Below are positions 9,288-20,147 of a stretch of DNA of 64,000 nt, piece after piece. Both the position numbers and the translations under genes were made by a program. Positions within the stretch are counted from its first letter, which is position 1, and each line of letters starts with the position of its first letter. This DNA comes from Roridomyces roridus (taxonomy: Eukaryota; Basidiomycota; Agaricomycetes; Agaricales; Mycenaceae), in contig JARKIF010000019.1 in assembly GCA_029378245.1 (NCBI GenBank), forward strand, positions 1,116,001 to 1,180,000, read 5' to 3'. The notes under the pieces are model-generated. The model ran no database searches and had not been told where the DNA came from. It saw only the letters and a program-made list of their open reading frames with translations.

Positions 9288-11300
9288 ATGTCGTGGCCGA
9301 ACCTTTGCGTCTATCGCGGCTGTGTCCTTTGTCCCTTTTCTGCGGCATGCGGCAGCACCAGCTTCGGCGAGGAGACCACTACCGGGTCCCACCACAGCGG
9401 CACCCTCGGTAGTCGCGGTAAGCGTCCTTTCCTTGCTATCCGGCTTGTGAAGATACTAACAAGTCTACGCCTCAGGCAACGCCGCCTTCTCTCCCCATCC
9501 TAGTCGTCCTATCCAGTCCCCCGCTCATAAATCTGATCGTCCTGCCGCGCCTACGCTCACCCCTACCATCCCCACGACTCTGACTACCCCGACTACCTGT
9601 CAGATGCCGGTGCCTCCGCCGGTTTGCAAGAGGAGGGACGCTCGCCGGACTGAGATGAGCCGGGGTTTGTGAGTCTACCTCCACTTCCTTGTATGTACAC
9701 TACTAACGCTAACGCAACCCACAGACTGCGCACGCTCGTCTATGGGGGCGTGTTACATTGTCTATGGAGGCAGGTATGGCTAAAAAACGCGCAGAGCGGC
9801 AGCGGTCGGCGGGGTGAGCTTCCTCCTTGCTATACGTCTCTTGACGATACTAACAAGCCTACGCTCCAGCCAACGCCTTCCCTTCCCATCCGCCCCCGCC
9901 GTCCTGTCCAAGCTCAGGGCGTCATTGGCCCGGGTGATTTTCTGCGATCCCCTTGCTCTGGAGAGACCTCCTCGCCGGACAGACATTCGTGTCCCTCGTC
10001 CTCTCAGCCGAGACGTAGACTCTACGCTCAGGCTTCAGGACGCTTCCTCTCGCGCAATGCATCCACGAGCGCCGCTGCTCTCGCATCCGTCCGCCTCCAG
10101 GGCTCTATGTGCAGACCGCGGGGACGGGGCTGAAGTGCACGTCGTCGACCTGAGGAGTTCGGGGGTAGAGGTAGTCGAGGACGACGATTACTGCCCAACG
10201 GTCAGAGTGAAGGGTGACGAGCACAGCCAGGCGGGGGCGGACGAGAGGACCACGCTTCCTCGTCCCCGCGTGCGATTGGTCCTCGCAGGTTGCCACTATA
10301 CCCGCTGAGGGCCACCTAAAGCAGCCGTCGGTCGTCTCGGTGAGTATCCTCTGGCTGGTGGGCCCTTGGATGCTAACAAGCCTCCTCTTCAGGCAACGGC
10401 TTCCTTCCCCATCCTCCCTCATCGTCCGGTCCAGTCTCATGACCAGCGCCCTCCACGTCTTGGCCCGCCTACGCTTTCGACAGACCACCCTACCCCCGAC
10501 TTGCACGGCCTCTCAGAACCCCTCTATCGACTACTGCGCCATGCCCCCGACGACCAGACGCTCGTCTTTTCTCGCCCCCCTCTCAGGGCCATGCCTCGCT
10601 TGCCCTTCTCCCGCCTCTCCTGCTGGATGCCATGGAGTGCAGCGTCACTAGTGACTACGGCCGAGGAGGGCATAGAAACGGCACGGAAGACCGCAACGCG
10701 GGCCGTCCTGCGCATTTGAGGCGGTCGTTGGTCGGGGGTGAGCTTCCTCCTTGCTATTCGTCTCTTGACGACACTAGCAAGTCGCCTTCAGCCAACGCCT
10801 TCCTTCCCCGTCCGACCTCATCGACGAGCATCGCCCGATCTAGTCTCATGATCACCCCGAGCGTCCTCCACGCCTTGGCCCACCCTGCGATCCCATCCCT
10901 ACTTACATCGACTCTCGACAGATCACGCTACCCGCCCTCTTAGAACCTCTCAGGCTAATGCTCCACCATGCCTTCGACGACCAGACACTCGTCTTTCCTT
11001 GCCCTCCTCCATGTCTCGCCCTCCTCACGCGTCTTGGCCTCGCGCCATTGGATGCCATGGAGTCGCCCACGGACAGCTCCCACGCCCCACGCTCAGGCCT
11101 CAGGGCACTTCCTCCTCGGGCTCTCGCCTCCGTCTCCAGCGCTTCATCTGCAGAGCGCGGAAACGGAGCTGGAGTGCCCCCTATCGACTGGGGGTCGTAG
11201 GGCGGCTCGTGTATGGTCAGGGTGACGAGCACAGCTGCACGGTGGCGGACTACGCTTCCTCGCCCCCGCTTTTCGCAGCATTCCATTACGCCCTGTGAGA
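9288..11300 (+). CDS. Possible proline/serine-rich gene with repeated exon-intron modules
   Basis: Starting at an ATG at 9288 (MSWPNLCVYRGC) the frame crosses an intron 9418-9475 into a Pro/Ser/Thr-rich exon (SPHPSRPIQSPAHKSDRPAA). It then crosses an intron from 9668 to the CAG near 9724, giving LRTLVYGGVLHCLW, and reaches another copy of the same intron. Beyond about 9900 no single model stays open: the second, third and fourth modules each run into stops in the expected phase. The locus may be a short gene followed by decayed duplicated exons. No domain is recognised; composition is low-complexity on both strands. Confidence 0.3.
9418..10791 (+). repeat. Four tandem copies of an intron-exon junction
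   Basis: Similar introns lie at 9418-9475, 9814-9869, 10340-10392 and 10738-10791. Three of them share the run TCCTTGCTAT; copies B and D share most of GTGAGCTTCCTCCTTGCTAT. Three carry CTAACAAG as a likely branch point (CTAGCAAG in the fourth), and each is followed by an exon starting (G/C)CAACGC or GCAACGG. Spacing is 396, 526 and 398 bp. The exon tails are similar too: 10020-10110 resembles 11095-11165, and 10440-10580 resembles 10845-11000. Tandem segmental duplication is the simplest explanation. Confidence 0.65.
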
Positions 11301-12540
11301 GCCTGCACTGCCTGCCACCACGGGTTACCAACCTGGGCCGTTACTGGTTACTGGGCGTGCGGGGTGGAGGGTTTAGGGCAGCGGAGGATGCGCATGGGTG
11401 TGCAGGGGAGCAGGGGAAGACGATGATGTGGTCTGTGGGACCACCGATGGGACTCGTGGCGGCGAGCAGTGCACGCGTTGAATGATGATGGGTACGACGA
11501 GCAAAGGATTTAGCGTTGGGAGGATCATGCAATGTAGCTCAGGCAGGGTGCTGTAGACGGACGAAGAGATATATTATACGTGGAATGGATACACAGCTCT
11601 GTATGAATACACAGGGTACGCAGTCCCAGACTCCCAGCCATTGAGCCAACGGATGGAGACGAGTAAAAGGCGCTCGCCGATGCAAACGAAGAAAGGGCAT
11701 CAGTGAAGATTCGAAAGACGGAAAAGAAACACGCACGGGATGGGACTACGACATCGACCCGACAAAAAATCCTCCGAAGAGAACAGGAAAAGCAAAAAAT
11801 TGTTTGACACCACGACTGACGCAGAATAGTCTGAATCGAGTTGCACGGCGGTGCCTCCGGAAGCACGCCGAGTGCCGCAAAGTGCACTAAAGCAAGGTGT
11901 ACACCCCACGTCCAGGAACCCCCTACTTCTCCTCGTCGCCCGCATCCCACAACACCGATAACAGATCGAATGAGATCAGAACAGAGGGACAGACAGCAAC
12001 GAGCTCGTCCAGACGAAGATGCGAAGATGCGATGAAACGCAGACGAAGAGGCGACGGAGCGCAGAAGAACTTGAAGTAGCGAAACTGGTGGTCCAGGGCG
12101 GGGTCCTGGTGCGTAAGTGGCATGCTACCCAAGGCGTCGGAGACAACAAATGAAAGCAGGCGCGCTCTTTCGAGCGCAGACAACTGAATCATCCGTGCCC
12201 CCGATGCTCGCAAAAAGCAAGCGCAGGCCGATAGAGAAGATAGGGGAGGACATTGGGTTGTACACCTCCAAATCCCACGACACGTTCGAAGCGAGCTCAG
12301 CCACGATCCCTCCCTCGCAGTCGAGATCTTTGGGGTAGAGCGACGAGTACGGGTTTCTGGTGGGTCGTTGCGGCTGGATTAAGGCCGGGTCCGTCTCGGA
12401 CCGATCGAGGGGACTTGAATACTCAGACCTTCCCGCTCGGATGTGGACGGAGAGTCCTGTACGGAACGAACATCGCGGCTTTGCATCTGACGTGGTGGTC
12501 AGGAAGAAGAAAAGTCTTCTGTTTGGCTCTGTGCCCTTTA
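11300..12540. other. No convincing gene
   Basis: Minus-strand frames at 11525-11950 and 12125-12589 are long for their size but have no recognisable domain and no clear start or intron structure. Plus-strand frames overlap them. I leave the interval unannotated. Confidence 0.35.
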
Positions 12541-12542
12541 TC

Positions 12543-12562
12543 GGATTGATTGATTGATTGAT
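12543..12562 (+). repeat. Short ATTG microsatellite
   Basis: About four and a half uninterrupted copies of the tetranucleotide GATT/ATTG. Confidence 0.8.
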
Positions 12563-12759
12563 CCCGTCAACTCGGCCAAGCTCAACCAAAGTTGAATCCT
12601 GATCCCATACACGGCTTCAAGTGCTCGTTCGAGTCGAGCTCACTGATTTCCGGACTGTGAATCCCACCGAGTTGCAATCCGCGGAGTCGCGGACATCCAA
12701 GTTTCCCTCGATTCTCCAGCTCGATCCTCGGACCTGGGAGGACCGAATCGCTCCAGCAA

Positions 12760-13330
12760 GAGCCTAGCGATACCGTCGACGGTACTTACAGGCACTTGCT
12801 CTTCCCAAGACTTTTATTCACAGCAAGACAGATAAGCGGAATGAAACGAACAGGATCATGTATATGCGATATCCCGGTTCCAGCTGTTCAGCTTCATTCG
12901 AAAGCTCGGGCGCTCATGACCAATGTGAGCGTGCGCGGTAATGAGAGGTGAAATGAATCACTCAAGACAATGGATAAAAAAATCAGAGGTTGAGCTTGTT
13001 CGAGCACACAATACTTGTGGAAAACTCCAAGACAACCCTCGGACCCTATTGAGTTCTAGCTGCTACCGAATCGATCGAACAAGACCCGAGCGATACTGTC
13101 GACGGCTCTTACAGGCACTTGCTCTTCCTTAGGTACTTGCTACAGCAAGAGTCAAGACAGATAAGCAAACAGTTGCGAATGAACGACGGAGGAGCCAAAA
13201 CCGTCGAACCGAAACGCTGCAACCGGAGGCGAGCGATACTGTCGCCAATAAAGGCACTGGCTCTCCTGAGATTGCAATGCGGGAGAACTGGAGGAGTCAA
13301 ATGAAACGAACAAGGTTATGGATATAATAA
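12760..13330. repeat. Three diverged direct copies of a ~90-bp segment
   Basis: The run AGCGATACCGTCGACGG, ...ACAGGCACTTGCTCTTCC, ...AGACAGATAAGC appears at about 12767-12840. It recurs at about 13087-13170 (AGCGATACTGTCGACGG, then the same downstream words). It recurs more weakly at about 13234-13320 (AGCGATACTGTCGCC, AAAGGCACTGGCTCTCC). Copies 1 and 3 are followed by AAATGAAACGAACA/GAATGAAACGAACA. No coding role is apparent. Confidence 0.65.
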
Positions 13331-13622
13331 GTAAACGGGGTGTTCCTGTGTCCTGGGCGTCTTCAAAACAGGCGAAAAAAGTTGAAAATCAAAGTGTTGG
13401 AGAACATATTTGCAGCCCGTGGTCCGGTTCCCGATATTTCCAACCATGTTCATTATTAGAAATTCAAAAGATAACACTCGGACCTTGGTAAATTCCACCT
13501 GCCACTCCCAAAATGCAAGTGGTAAGCACCTGCACGATGTTCCGCCAGCCGAATAGATTATTTTGAGCCGCCGGGGTAAGGTGTAAAAAGGGAACCCGGG
13601 CCAACTCATAACCCAGGGCTAC

Positions 13623-13931
13623 TTGACTTGGTCTCACATCCACCCCTTCTACCACTGGACCCCACCTTTGTTTCCAAACCATGGTGAGGCATTTGAATGT
13701 GTGAGCCAAGTGTACTGTCTCATGAAGGCGCAGGTGGATATCCAGAATCAAGAACTTTGTGAAATCATTGACTCACTCTTGACGGTCCTCGAATACACAT
13801 CTCCTCGAGAGATGATGAGGGAGAAGAGTTCCACAGATGCCTTGCGAACCGCGATCAACCTCAAAGTCAAGCTTTGGGCTGCGGACAATATGTGGATCTC
13901 AGGTTGTCTTGGCCAGACCGTTTGTGACTGA
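13623..13931 (+). CDS. Unassigned open frame
   Basis: A 102-codon frame with ordinary amino-acid composition (VYCLMKAQVDIQNQELCEII, then SLLTVLEYTSPREMM). It may be an exon of a larger or broken gene, since no convincing start context or splice partner was found. A minus-strand frame overlaps it at 13464-13751. Function unknown. Confidence 0.25.
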   Translation: MTWSHIHPFYHWTPPLFPNHGEAFECVSQVYCLMKAQVDIQNQELCEIIDSLLTVLEYTSPREMMREKSSTDALRTAINLKVKLWAADNMWISGCLGQTVCD

Positions 13932-14324
13932 TTGAGCCAGTGCCTGGCATTTGAAGTTGGATAGATACAGGTTAGCGACGGATTTTGGGTTCATTTGGTA
14001 GATCATTGATATGCGGAAATTCTTGGATTTTTTTTGCGTCTTGACTCACCTCTGCCTTCGTTTCGGCCTTTAGATTGTTCTACAGGGTTCCATCAGATGT
14101 CATAAACCTCTGGGCGGTTCAAATACAACAACGGGTTATCAAAGGGACAGCAAACCGTAGTCAAGAAACCTTACAGAACGCCGCGCCGCGCCGCAGCTCA
14201 TTAGGTCACCAGGTGTGGCAAAAGTGTGGCCACTATTGTTTCTACAATCATGTAAATAAGAGAGCGGCCACCACCTTCCCCAATCCCTCGCTCTCTCTCT
14301 TCAAGTTGTTTCAGCATCGCAATC

Positions 14325-14843
14325 ATGAGTTCAAACGAACTCACATATTCTCCCCGCCGCGCAGAAGCAGCGGGGATACTATTGCCCATGAACTTGAAAG
14401 CCTCGACCTCGACTGGGACCATGTCAGTCATTCCTCTTTCCTTCCCTCGCTCAGCAATCAATCCAAATTGTTCAGGATAATACCACTCGATCTCTCCGTG
14501 GAGAAGGCGCGTTCTACGTCGAGTGGGAGAGGGAGACATGCCCGGATTGTCGGAAGATGCTATCCGAAGTCAAGAATGCGCGGCCGGACAGCAGGCATTG
14601 CAGTTGCGCACATAAGGCGTCAGAGGATGCCAAGCAGACGTCGGAAACGGAGCAGCTCGAGGAAGGAACCTTCCGAAAAAAAGAAGGTCACCTTGCAGTG
14701 CTGGGCACCACATTCCTCGCAAGGTCAGTGGATTCGTCCCATTGCCCGACGCGGACAGGTCGCCGCCTCTCACGTTGCCCAAGGAGTTGGATGTCGAGGA
14801 AGAAGGGGTTCGGCCGACAGAAGGCCTTGGATTGAGCGTTTGA
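14325..14843 (+). CDS. Small hypothetical protein with CxxC, start unresolved
   Basis: The spliced frame reads DLDWDH, intron 14423-14475, then EGAFYVEWERETCPDCRKML, an acidic Ser/Thr/Glu tail, a second intron (donor GTCAGT near 14723, acceptor ACAG before GTCGCC) and LPKELDVEEEGVRPTEG before TGA at 14841. The ATG at 14325 (MSSNELTYSPRR) is in a different frame from the second exon when this intron is used, so either the true start lies upstream or there is a frameshift. The CPDC and CSCAH cysteines could bind a metal, but the family is unknown. Confidence 0.35.
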
Positions 14844-14887
14844 ACTGATACATATAAATGACAATATTCGTAATACACGCAGAGAAA

Positions 14888-17810
14888 TCAATTCTCCATC
14901 CCGTTGACCTGGACACCATTTTCATGATGACCATTCAAGGAAGGCTTCTCATCCGCAACACCATTCAGCACCTGCTTCGTCGCAGAATCCACCGCAGCAG
15001 CAGCCTCGGCCCTCTCCTTCCTCCTTCTCGCCCTTTCCGCCCTCTTCTTCTGCTTCATCTCCGCTAACACCCGCTTCTCCTCCTCCTGTGCCTTAACCCA
15101 CTCCCCTACACCCTCCACCGCCCCACTCGGATCACCTTTCCTCGTCAGCAAATATCCTTGAATCTGCGCAATAGAGTAGGTTTCGACCGGGATCGCAGAC
15201 CCAAAGACCGCGGCGTGGGCGTCAAGTTCTGCTTCCGTGTATGATACTGATTCCGGCTGGTCGGGAGTGGGCAGCGGGAAGAAGCGCTTGAAGACCTGGG
15301 CGATTTGGGTAGAGTCGGCGAATTTGTATTGAATCTGGACATTATTCATTGTTAGGAACAGCCCTCCCGAAAGGAACGCAAGACAAAGACGCACCTTGAC
15401 ATCCATCCTCCCAGCTCGGATGAGCGCCGAGTCCAGGTTCTCGATGTGGTTCGTCTGTTGCTAGCATTAGAGACAAGCGCAAAAGCCGAGGGCTGCAACG
15501 AACCGTAGCAAAAGCAAGCCTCCCCTCCTCGCTCGACACGGAATCAAGGACATTGAGCAGGCCCGAAAGCGTCACCTGCGAGCGCGGCGCGGTGGCACCA
15601 ACATTCCCCGGCATCGGCTTCCCATCCTTGTCCAGTATCGGCTCAAAATCGTCCTCGTCGTTGTCGTCTCGGGATGGGAATGCACAGTCGATGTCCCTGA
15701 ATAAGGTTAGAAGAGCACACATCTCGACAGCATGTGGAGCAAACGGACTCGAGTAGCAGTATACACCGGGCCGGCGTATCACTGACGAGTTTGGCTAGAG
15801 TGTAGTCGTCGATTGCAGGGCTTGCTAGGGATATAACGTAAATTTCTAGACTGAGTTCGCCGGCCTGAATGAATGTGCTCTCATTTCAGTCTTGAAATCC
15901 TCGTTGTCGAAAAGCAAACACACCAGCGCATGAATCGTCGAACTCTTCCCGGTCCCCGGCTCCCCATCTGGCTCAAGTCAGTCACTTATCGCCTCAGAAC
16001 AGAAACGATACGCACAAAGTAGATACCCTGTACACCTTTATGAGACATGCATCGCTGAAAGGCTTTTGAAATCAACTCACCTCGCCGATGAGGAATCCCA
16101 GCACGTTTATACCACCCTTCACTGTCCAAAAACTGCTTCGCATCGGCGAGAAGCGTCTCCTTGACGTCTACCGGGAGGATCAAGGTGGAAAGTGCCCGGC
16201 GCGACTTGGTGACGGTTCGTGCCCATTCTCCGCTCTATTCATATAGACGTCGATTCAGTTTGAGCAGAATAGAGTGAGGACGAAGACGCACGTTGTCCGT
16301 TAGATGAACTGTTACTCTCGAGAGTCCGTTCTGGAGGTACAGCTGCTTGGCGCATTCGATGAGATCCGCGAGGTCTTCCCGGTTGGAGGAATGCAGGCTG
16401 TGGAGTGTATCAGTGCATTCTGAACAAGGTCTATAACAGGGCCAACGCACGTTATCGAAATGGCTCCTCCAACCATCGAGTTGTTGCTCCAGTTGAGCTG
16501 TCCAGGATTGATGACGACTGGATCGTTGATAGTCGATCAACACGAGCGATTCCACGAGCAAGTAAAACAGACCGACCTTGCAACCACGTACTCCGCCCAG
16601 TATTCGGCGACGTGAAGAGAAACTGCTGCTTTGAATTCTGCGCCGGTAGGTATCGCACGTCGTCCTTAGGTCCGTTTCCCCAGTTCAGTTGACTTTGCTT
16701 TGTGCTTATAGTAAATTCATGTGCGTTTTGGAGTGCGTTGGCCGAGCGCTACGAAAGAATGGAATGAGCAGAGCTGGGTGGGAAACACATAGAGCGCACC
16801 AGATATTCAAGTATCCAGTCATGCGAGACGTCCGTTTGCGTGAAGTGCGCGGTTATAAGGGCGCCGGACTGCGGTGAGAGTAAGAAGGGGAAGTAAAGTA
16901 TATAGACTTCTTCCTACCGGGTCTTTGTCGGCCTCGACTCTCCGCGGCAGAACTTTTGACTCGATGTAGAATTCGCGAGCGCACCGCACCAATTCGTCGA
17001 GTAGCGTGCGGTCCCGACCCCATAATCTGATGCCATTGGTCAGGAGTATAAATTGGGGGTCTCATTTCGAGAAGTACCTGACTATGAGCGTCCCCCCAGT
17101 CTCCACCCCCGTGTCATAATGGGCGTAGCCTGCAGTACTTTTGTCCTATCCATGCGTAGAGTGAGAAATCGGCCAACAGAGGCGGTCCAAGTGACTGACG
17201 ATAGATAGCCAATGTCCCTTCCAGCGAAACAAAGACGGCGTAGCCTGGGCGGGCTCGAAATAGCCCAACGGATGCCCATCCGCCGCACTACCGACTCCGG
17301 CAGAATGGCGTGGGCGTGACAACGCATTTCGGGCGACGACTTTGAAGGATCGGCTTTCGTTCCACACGCGGCTGTTTTCTAGATAGTGGAGAACCCAGTC
17401 GTAGGCGAAATCTCCGGTGGTGAATTCCGCTTTGACCTAGATGCAGAGTGAGCGGGTGATGGAGAAGCGGGACTCATGACGCACCACGAGGACTGTGAGT
17501 AGATGGCGGATTGATGCTTAATCCACAAGACAGGGGATAGTGCCACTCACGACTTGCCCCGAAACCCATCAGGATATCACCCAGTCTTCGTCCTGCCTCC
17601 ACAATCGTTCCTATCCGATGGATCAGATGACTCGAGAGAGCGCAGACGAATGGAAAAGATACCAAGAAAGATGAATCGGAAGAGCTCAGCGACTTGAGGA
17701 TTGGATCCGAGCCGCTCTACGTAGGACTTGACGACGCCGAAGGGTGAGGTGTATATGGCGTAGGCCAGCACGGAGATGGCGAGAAGCCAAGAGAACGCAG
17801 ATGGATACAT
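14888..17810 (-). CDS. BCS1-like AAA+ ATPase with duplicated N-terminal domain
   Basis: 17 exons: 14888..15334, 15395..15454, 15504..15696, 15749..15864, 15924..15967, 16016..16027, 16081..16234, 16292..16397, 16451..16517, 16577..16748, 16800..16868, 16918..17026, 17078..17145, 17200..17436, 17485..17492, 17551..17610, 17663..17810; 689 residues, all phases close. A membrane helix (WLLAISVLAYAIY) at the N terminus is followed by two consecutive BCS1 N domains (about residues 73-210 and 211-348). Then come ILPVDVKETLLADAKQFL and Walker A GEPGTGKSS. Next are a CILLLEDIDCAF-type Walker B, the sensor TTNHIENLDSALIRAGRMD and a Lys/Glu-rich coiled-coil-like tail. BCS1 proteins translocate folded proteins across the inner mitochondrial membrane (yeast Rip1); fungal paralogues have other, mostly unknown roles. 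Exons of 8 and 12 nt are unusual. Confidence 0.88.
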
Positions 17811-18379
17811 GGTCGATGTGGGGGCGCGCAAGCCAGCTGCCGTCTTGTTTATAAAGACGAAGGAGGCAGTACAAGGCGTCACCGCTCTTAGCGCTGCATG
17901 GTAGCAATCACCATGAGGCATTTAGACGCTCATATTCGAGTCAGAGCCGAAGCCAAGTTGATTCCGATTGGTGCGCCAGGGAAGTGCCCAGCTCCTGGCC
18001 AGTCAGACATGGTGGTGAGAGCAGAAAAACGCGCGCGGATACGGATCATTTCATAACTCCATGTGATTATATCATTGATGCGCCCAGGCCGCACCGTCCC
18101 GACAGTCGCGCAAGTCAGACGCAGCAGTCACCAGCTCGGACACGGAATCCAGGGTCCACAGAGTCGTGGAGACAATTGAACAATTGCAGCAGCGACAGAA
18201 AACAACAACCTTGACTTCGAACAAACGAGTGCCGGAGACCTTGTAGAAAGTAAAGAGTCTCCTCGTTGAGAAACGAGAAGCAAGCTCATCATGGACCTGG
18301 TCCTCATCTGGTAGTGCTGTGATCCGATCATCCGGAACACAAGCACGTACAAACCGCAATTTTCTTGCTCCTTGCCACC
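17811..18379. other. Divergent intergenic region
   Basis: Lies between the starts of the BCS1-like gene (minus) and the helix-turn-helix gene (plus), so it probably carries both promoters. No coding frame recognised. Confidence 0.5.
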
Positions 18380-19708
18380 ATGTCAGCAACTGCCTCGAGT
18401 GCCACGGGCGAGCGCGACAACCCCACATACAAGAATTTCAAGACAAAGACGCCCGTCACAAAGACCAAGACGCTGGGGTGAGTCCCATGCTCGAGTGAGG
18501 GCATGAATCAAATTCGTGCAGCCCCAACGAACGAGCCCTCAATCGAGAAGGTCGTGCAATCTGCCGCATCTTATCCGCACACGACTGGTCCGTTTCTCAC
18601 ATCGCTCGCATCTTTGGTATCTCGCGCACCGTCATCGCCAAGGCCATCGATAATGGTTACCTGCCGCCGCCGGCCGGACGTCGTAGCGGAGGACTACACG
18701 GACCTCAAAGACCCTGAGTTCTCGACGCACTTTACCCCGGGTGCTAGTTCTTCCAGGAAAAGGACGCGACCTCGTAAACGTTCCGAGTCGCCTCTCACGA
18801 CGAGCGAGGATGATTCTTCTGAGGACGAGTCGAAGCCATCTACCTTGCGAGTACCGCTGAAGAGGAAGTGTGTCGGTGATGCAGGTCAGTCACACGCAGC
18901 GGTGAGTCGACCCCTCTTTCCCGGTCACCGCTCACTGTCGGCTAACCGTCGACATCCGTCTCTGGCGCGTTATTTCAGCAGCTCTGCTCATAGTGTCTCC
19001 GAGTCGCTTCCTTCGGTGCGTCCAACCCTCCGCATCCTCTCATTCCTAGCTCATATTTTCTGCGATAGCCACCGCGCACAGTTCCGCCATTACCTCGACG
19101 CAAGCCCCGCTCGCCTACCAAATCTCCCACTTCGAGCGGAACGAGTCTGTCCGCCTTCCTCAAAAGCGTCAGCCAGATCGACCTCTCGGCGCACCTTTCC
19201 CTCTTGTCAGCCCGGGGTTTCACATTGGAGCGAATTCACATCATGAGCGAGACGTGGACGGACGGGATGATTAAGGAGGCGGTGGAACGGGGCTTGTGTG
19301 AGGACGAGGAGGGAGCAGACCAGTGGAGGGGAATGAGCGCATTCCACGCCCTGACGCTCGAGCTTGGAATTCGCAAGTTCCGAGGCAGAGCGGTGAGTAG
19401 CGCTTACTCGAACTCGTATCTGGCTGATGAATCTGCAGGGATCGTCAGCAAACTCCAATATCATCCCTACCATTCCTGTTACCCTCTCGGCGTTCCTCCG
19501 CAACGTAGTGGGCTTCGACCTCACGGCGCATCGATCACTGCTGGAGGATCAGGGATTCGACATCGACAGGCTGCGTGTGATGCGTGAGTGGGACGCGGAG
19601 GATCTGCGGGAGGTGCTGTGTCGGACGCTGCGACCCCGAGGGGAGTGCGCAGGAGGGATGTCAAAGCTGGATGTCTTGGCGGTGGAGTTTGCTTTGAGGA
19701 GGAGGTGA
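18380..19708 (+). CDS. Helix-turn-helix protein with two SAM-like helical repeats
   Basis: Approximate model join(18380..18477,18522..18901,19069..19392,19439..19708). After a basic N terminus, exon 2 reads LNREGRAICRILSAHDWSVS then HIARIFGISRTVIAKAIDNG, a homeodomain-like helix-turn-helix. An acidic/basic linker follows, rich in Ser with KRTRPRKR. The C-terminal part has two related helical units: LSAFLKSVSQIDLSAHLSLL..GFTLERIHIM and LSAFLRNVVGFDLTAHRSLL..GFDIDRLRVM. The reading frame shifts by one base between about 18665 and 18695 (from NGYLPPP to DVVAEDYTDL); no acceptable intron fits there. The junction between exons 2 and 3 (167-bp intron) is also uncertain. Likely a DNA-binding regulator; whether it is intact depends on the shift. 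Confidence 0.6.
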
Positions 19709-20147
19709 AGAATTCGAGTGCTCGTGTTTGGCTTTTGTATCGCTGGTCTCCTGCTGCTGTTTGTATCGAATCTTCTTCTATTTCTTGCATCTTGTATCTC
19801 AATGTCAATCTCTGAGCTTCTGCGATTTCTTTCGATTTCGACTCTTTATTCCGAGCAGTGCAGGCGGTTTATTCTCGCAGGTGAATGCGAGTTATGCATC
19901 GGTTAGGGCTTGGTGCGGGAACACCGTCTCCAACGATCGAGCTTGGTGGGGTCGATTCCCTCAGGTTCAATTCGGAATACCCGCAGTCCTGGCTTGTTTT
20001 TTATGCGGTGAGTTCTCACTGGTACTCTGCAGTTCTTTATGAGAGATCGACATTCTTGGCAATAAGGAAACGATGGTCAGTTCCCACGGTTCATTTCTTT
20101 GATCAAAGTTCAACGTTCAATCTAGATCTAAAATACAAGCCCCCAGA
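19709..20147. other. Convergent intergenic region
   Basis: Between the 3' ends of the helix-turn-helix gene (plus) and the receptor gene (minus). T-rich with short frames only; likely 3' untranslated regions. Confidence 0.5.
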
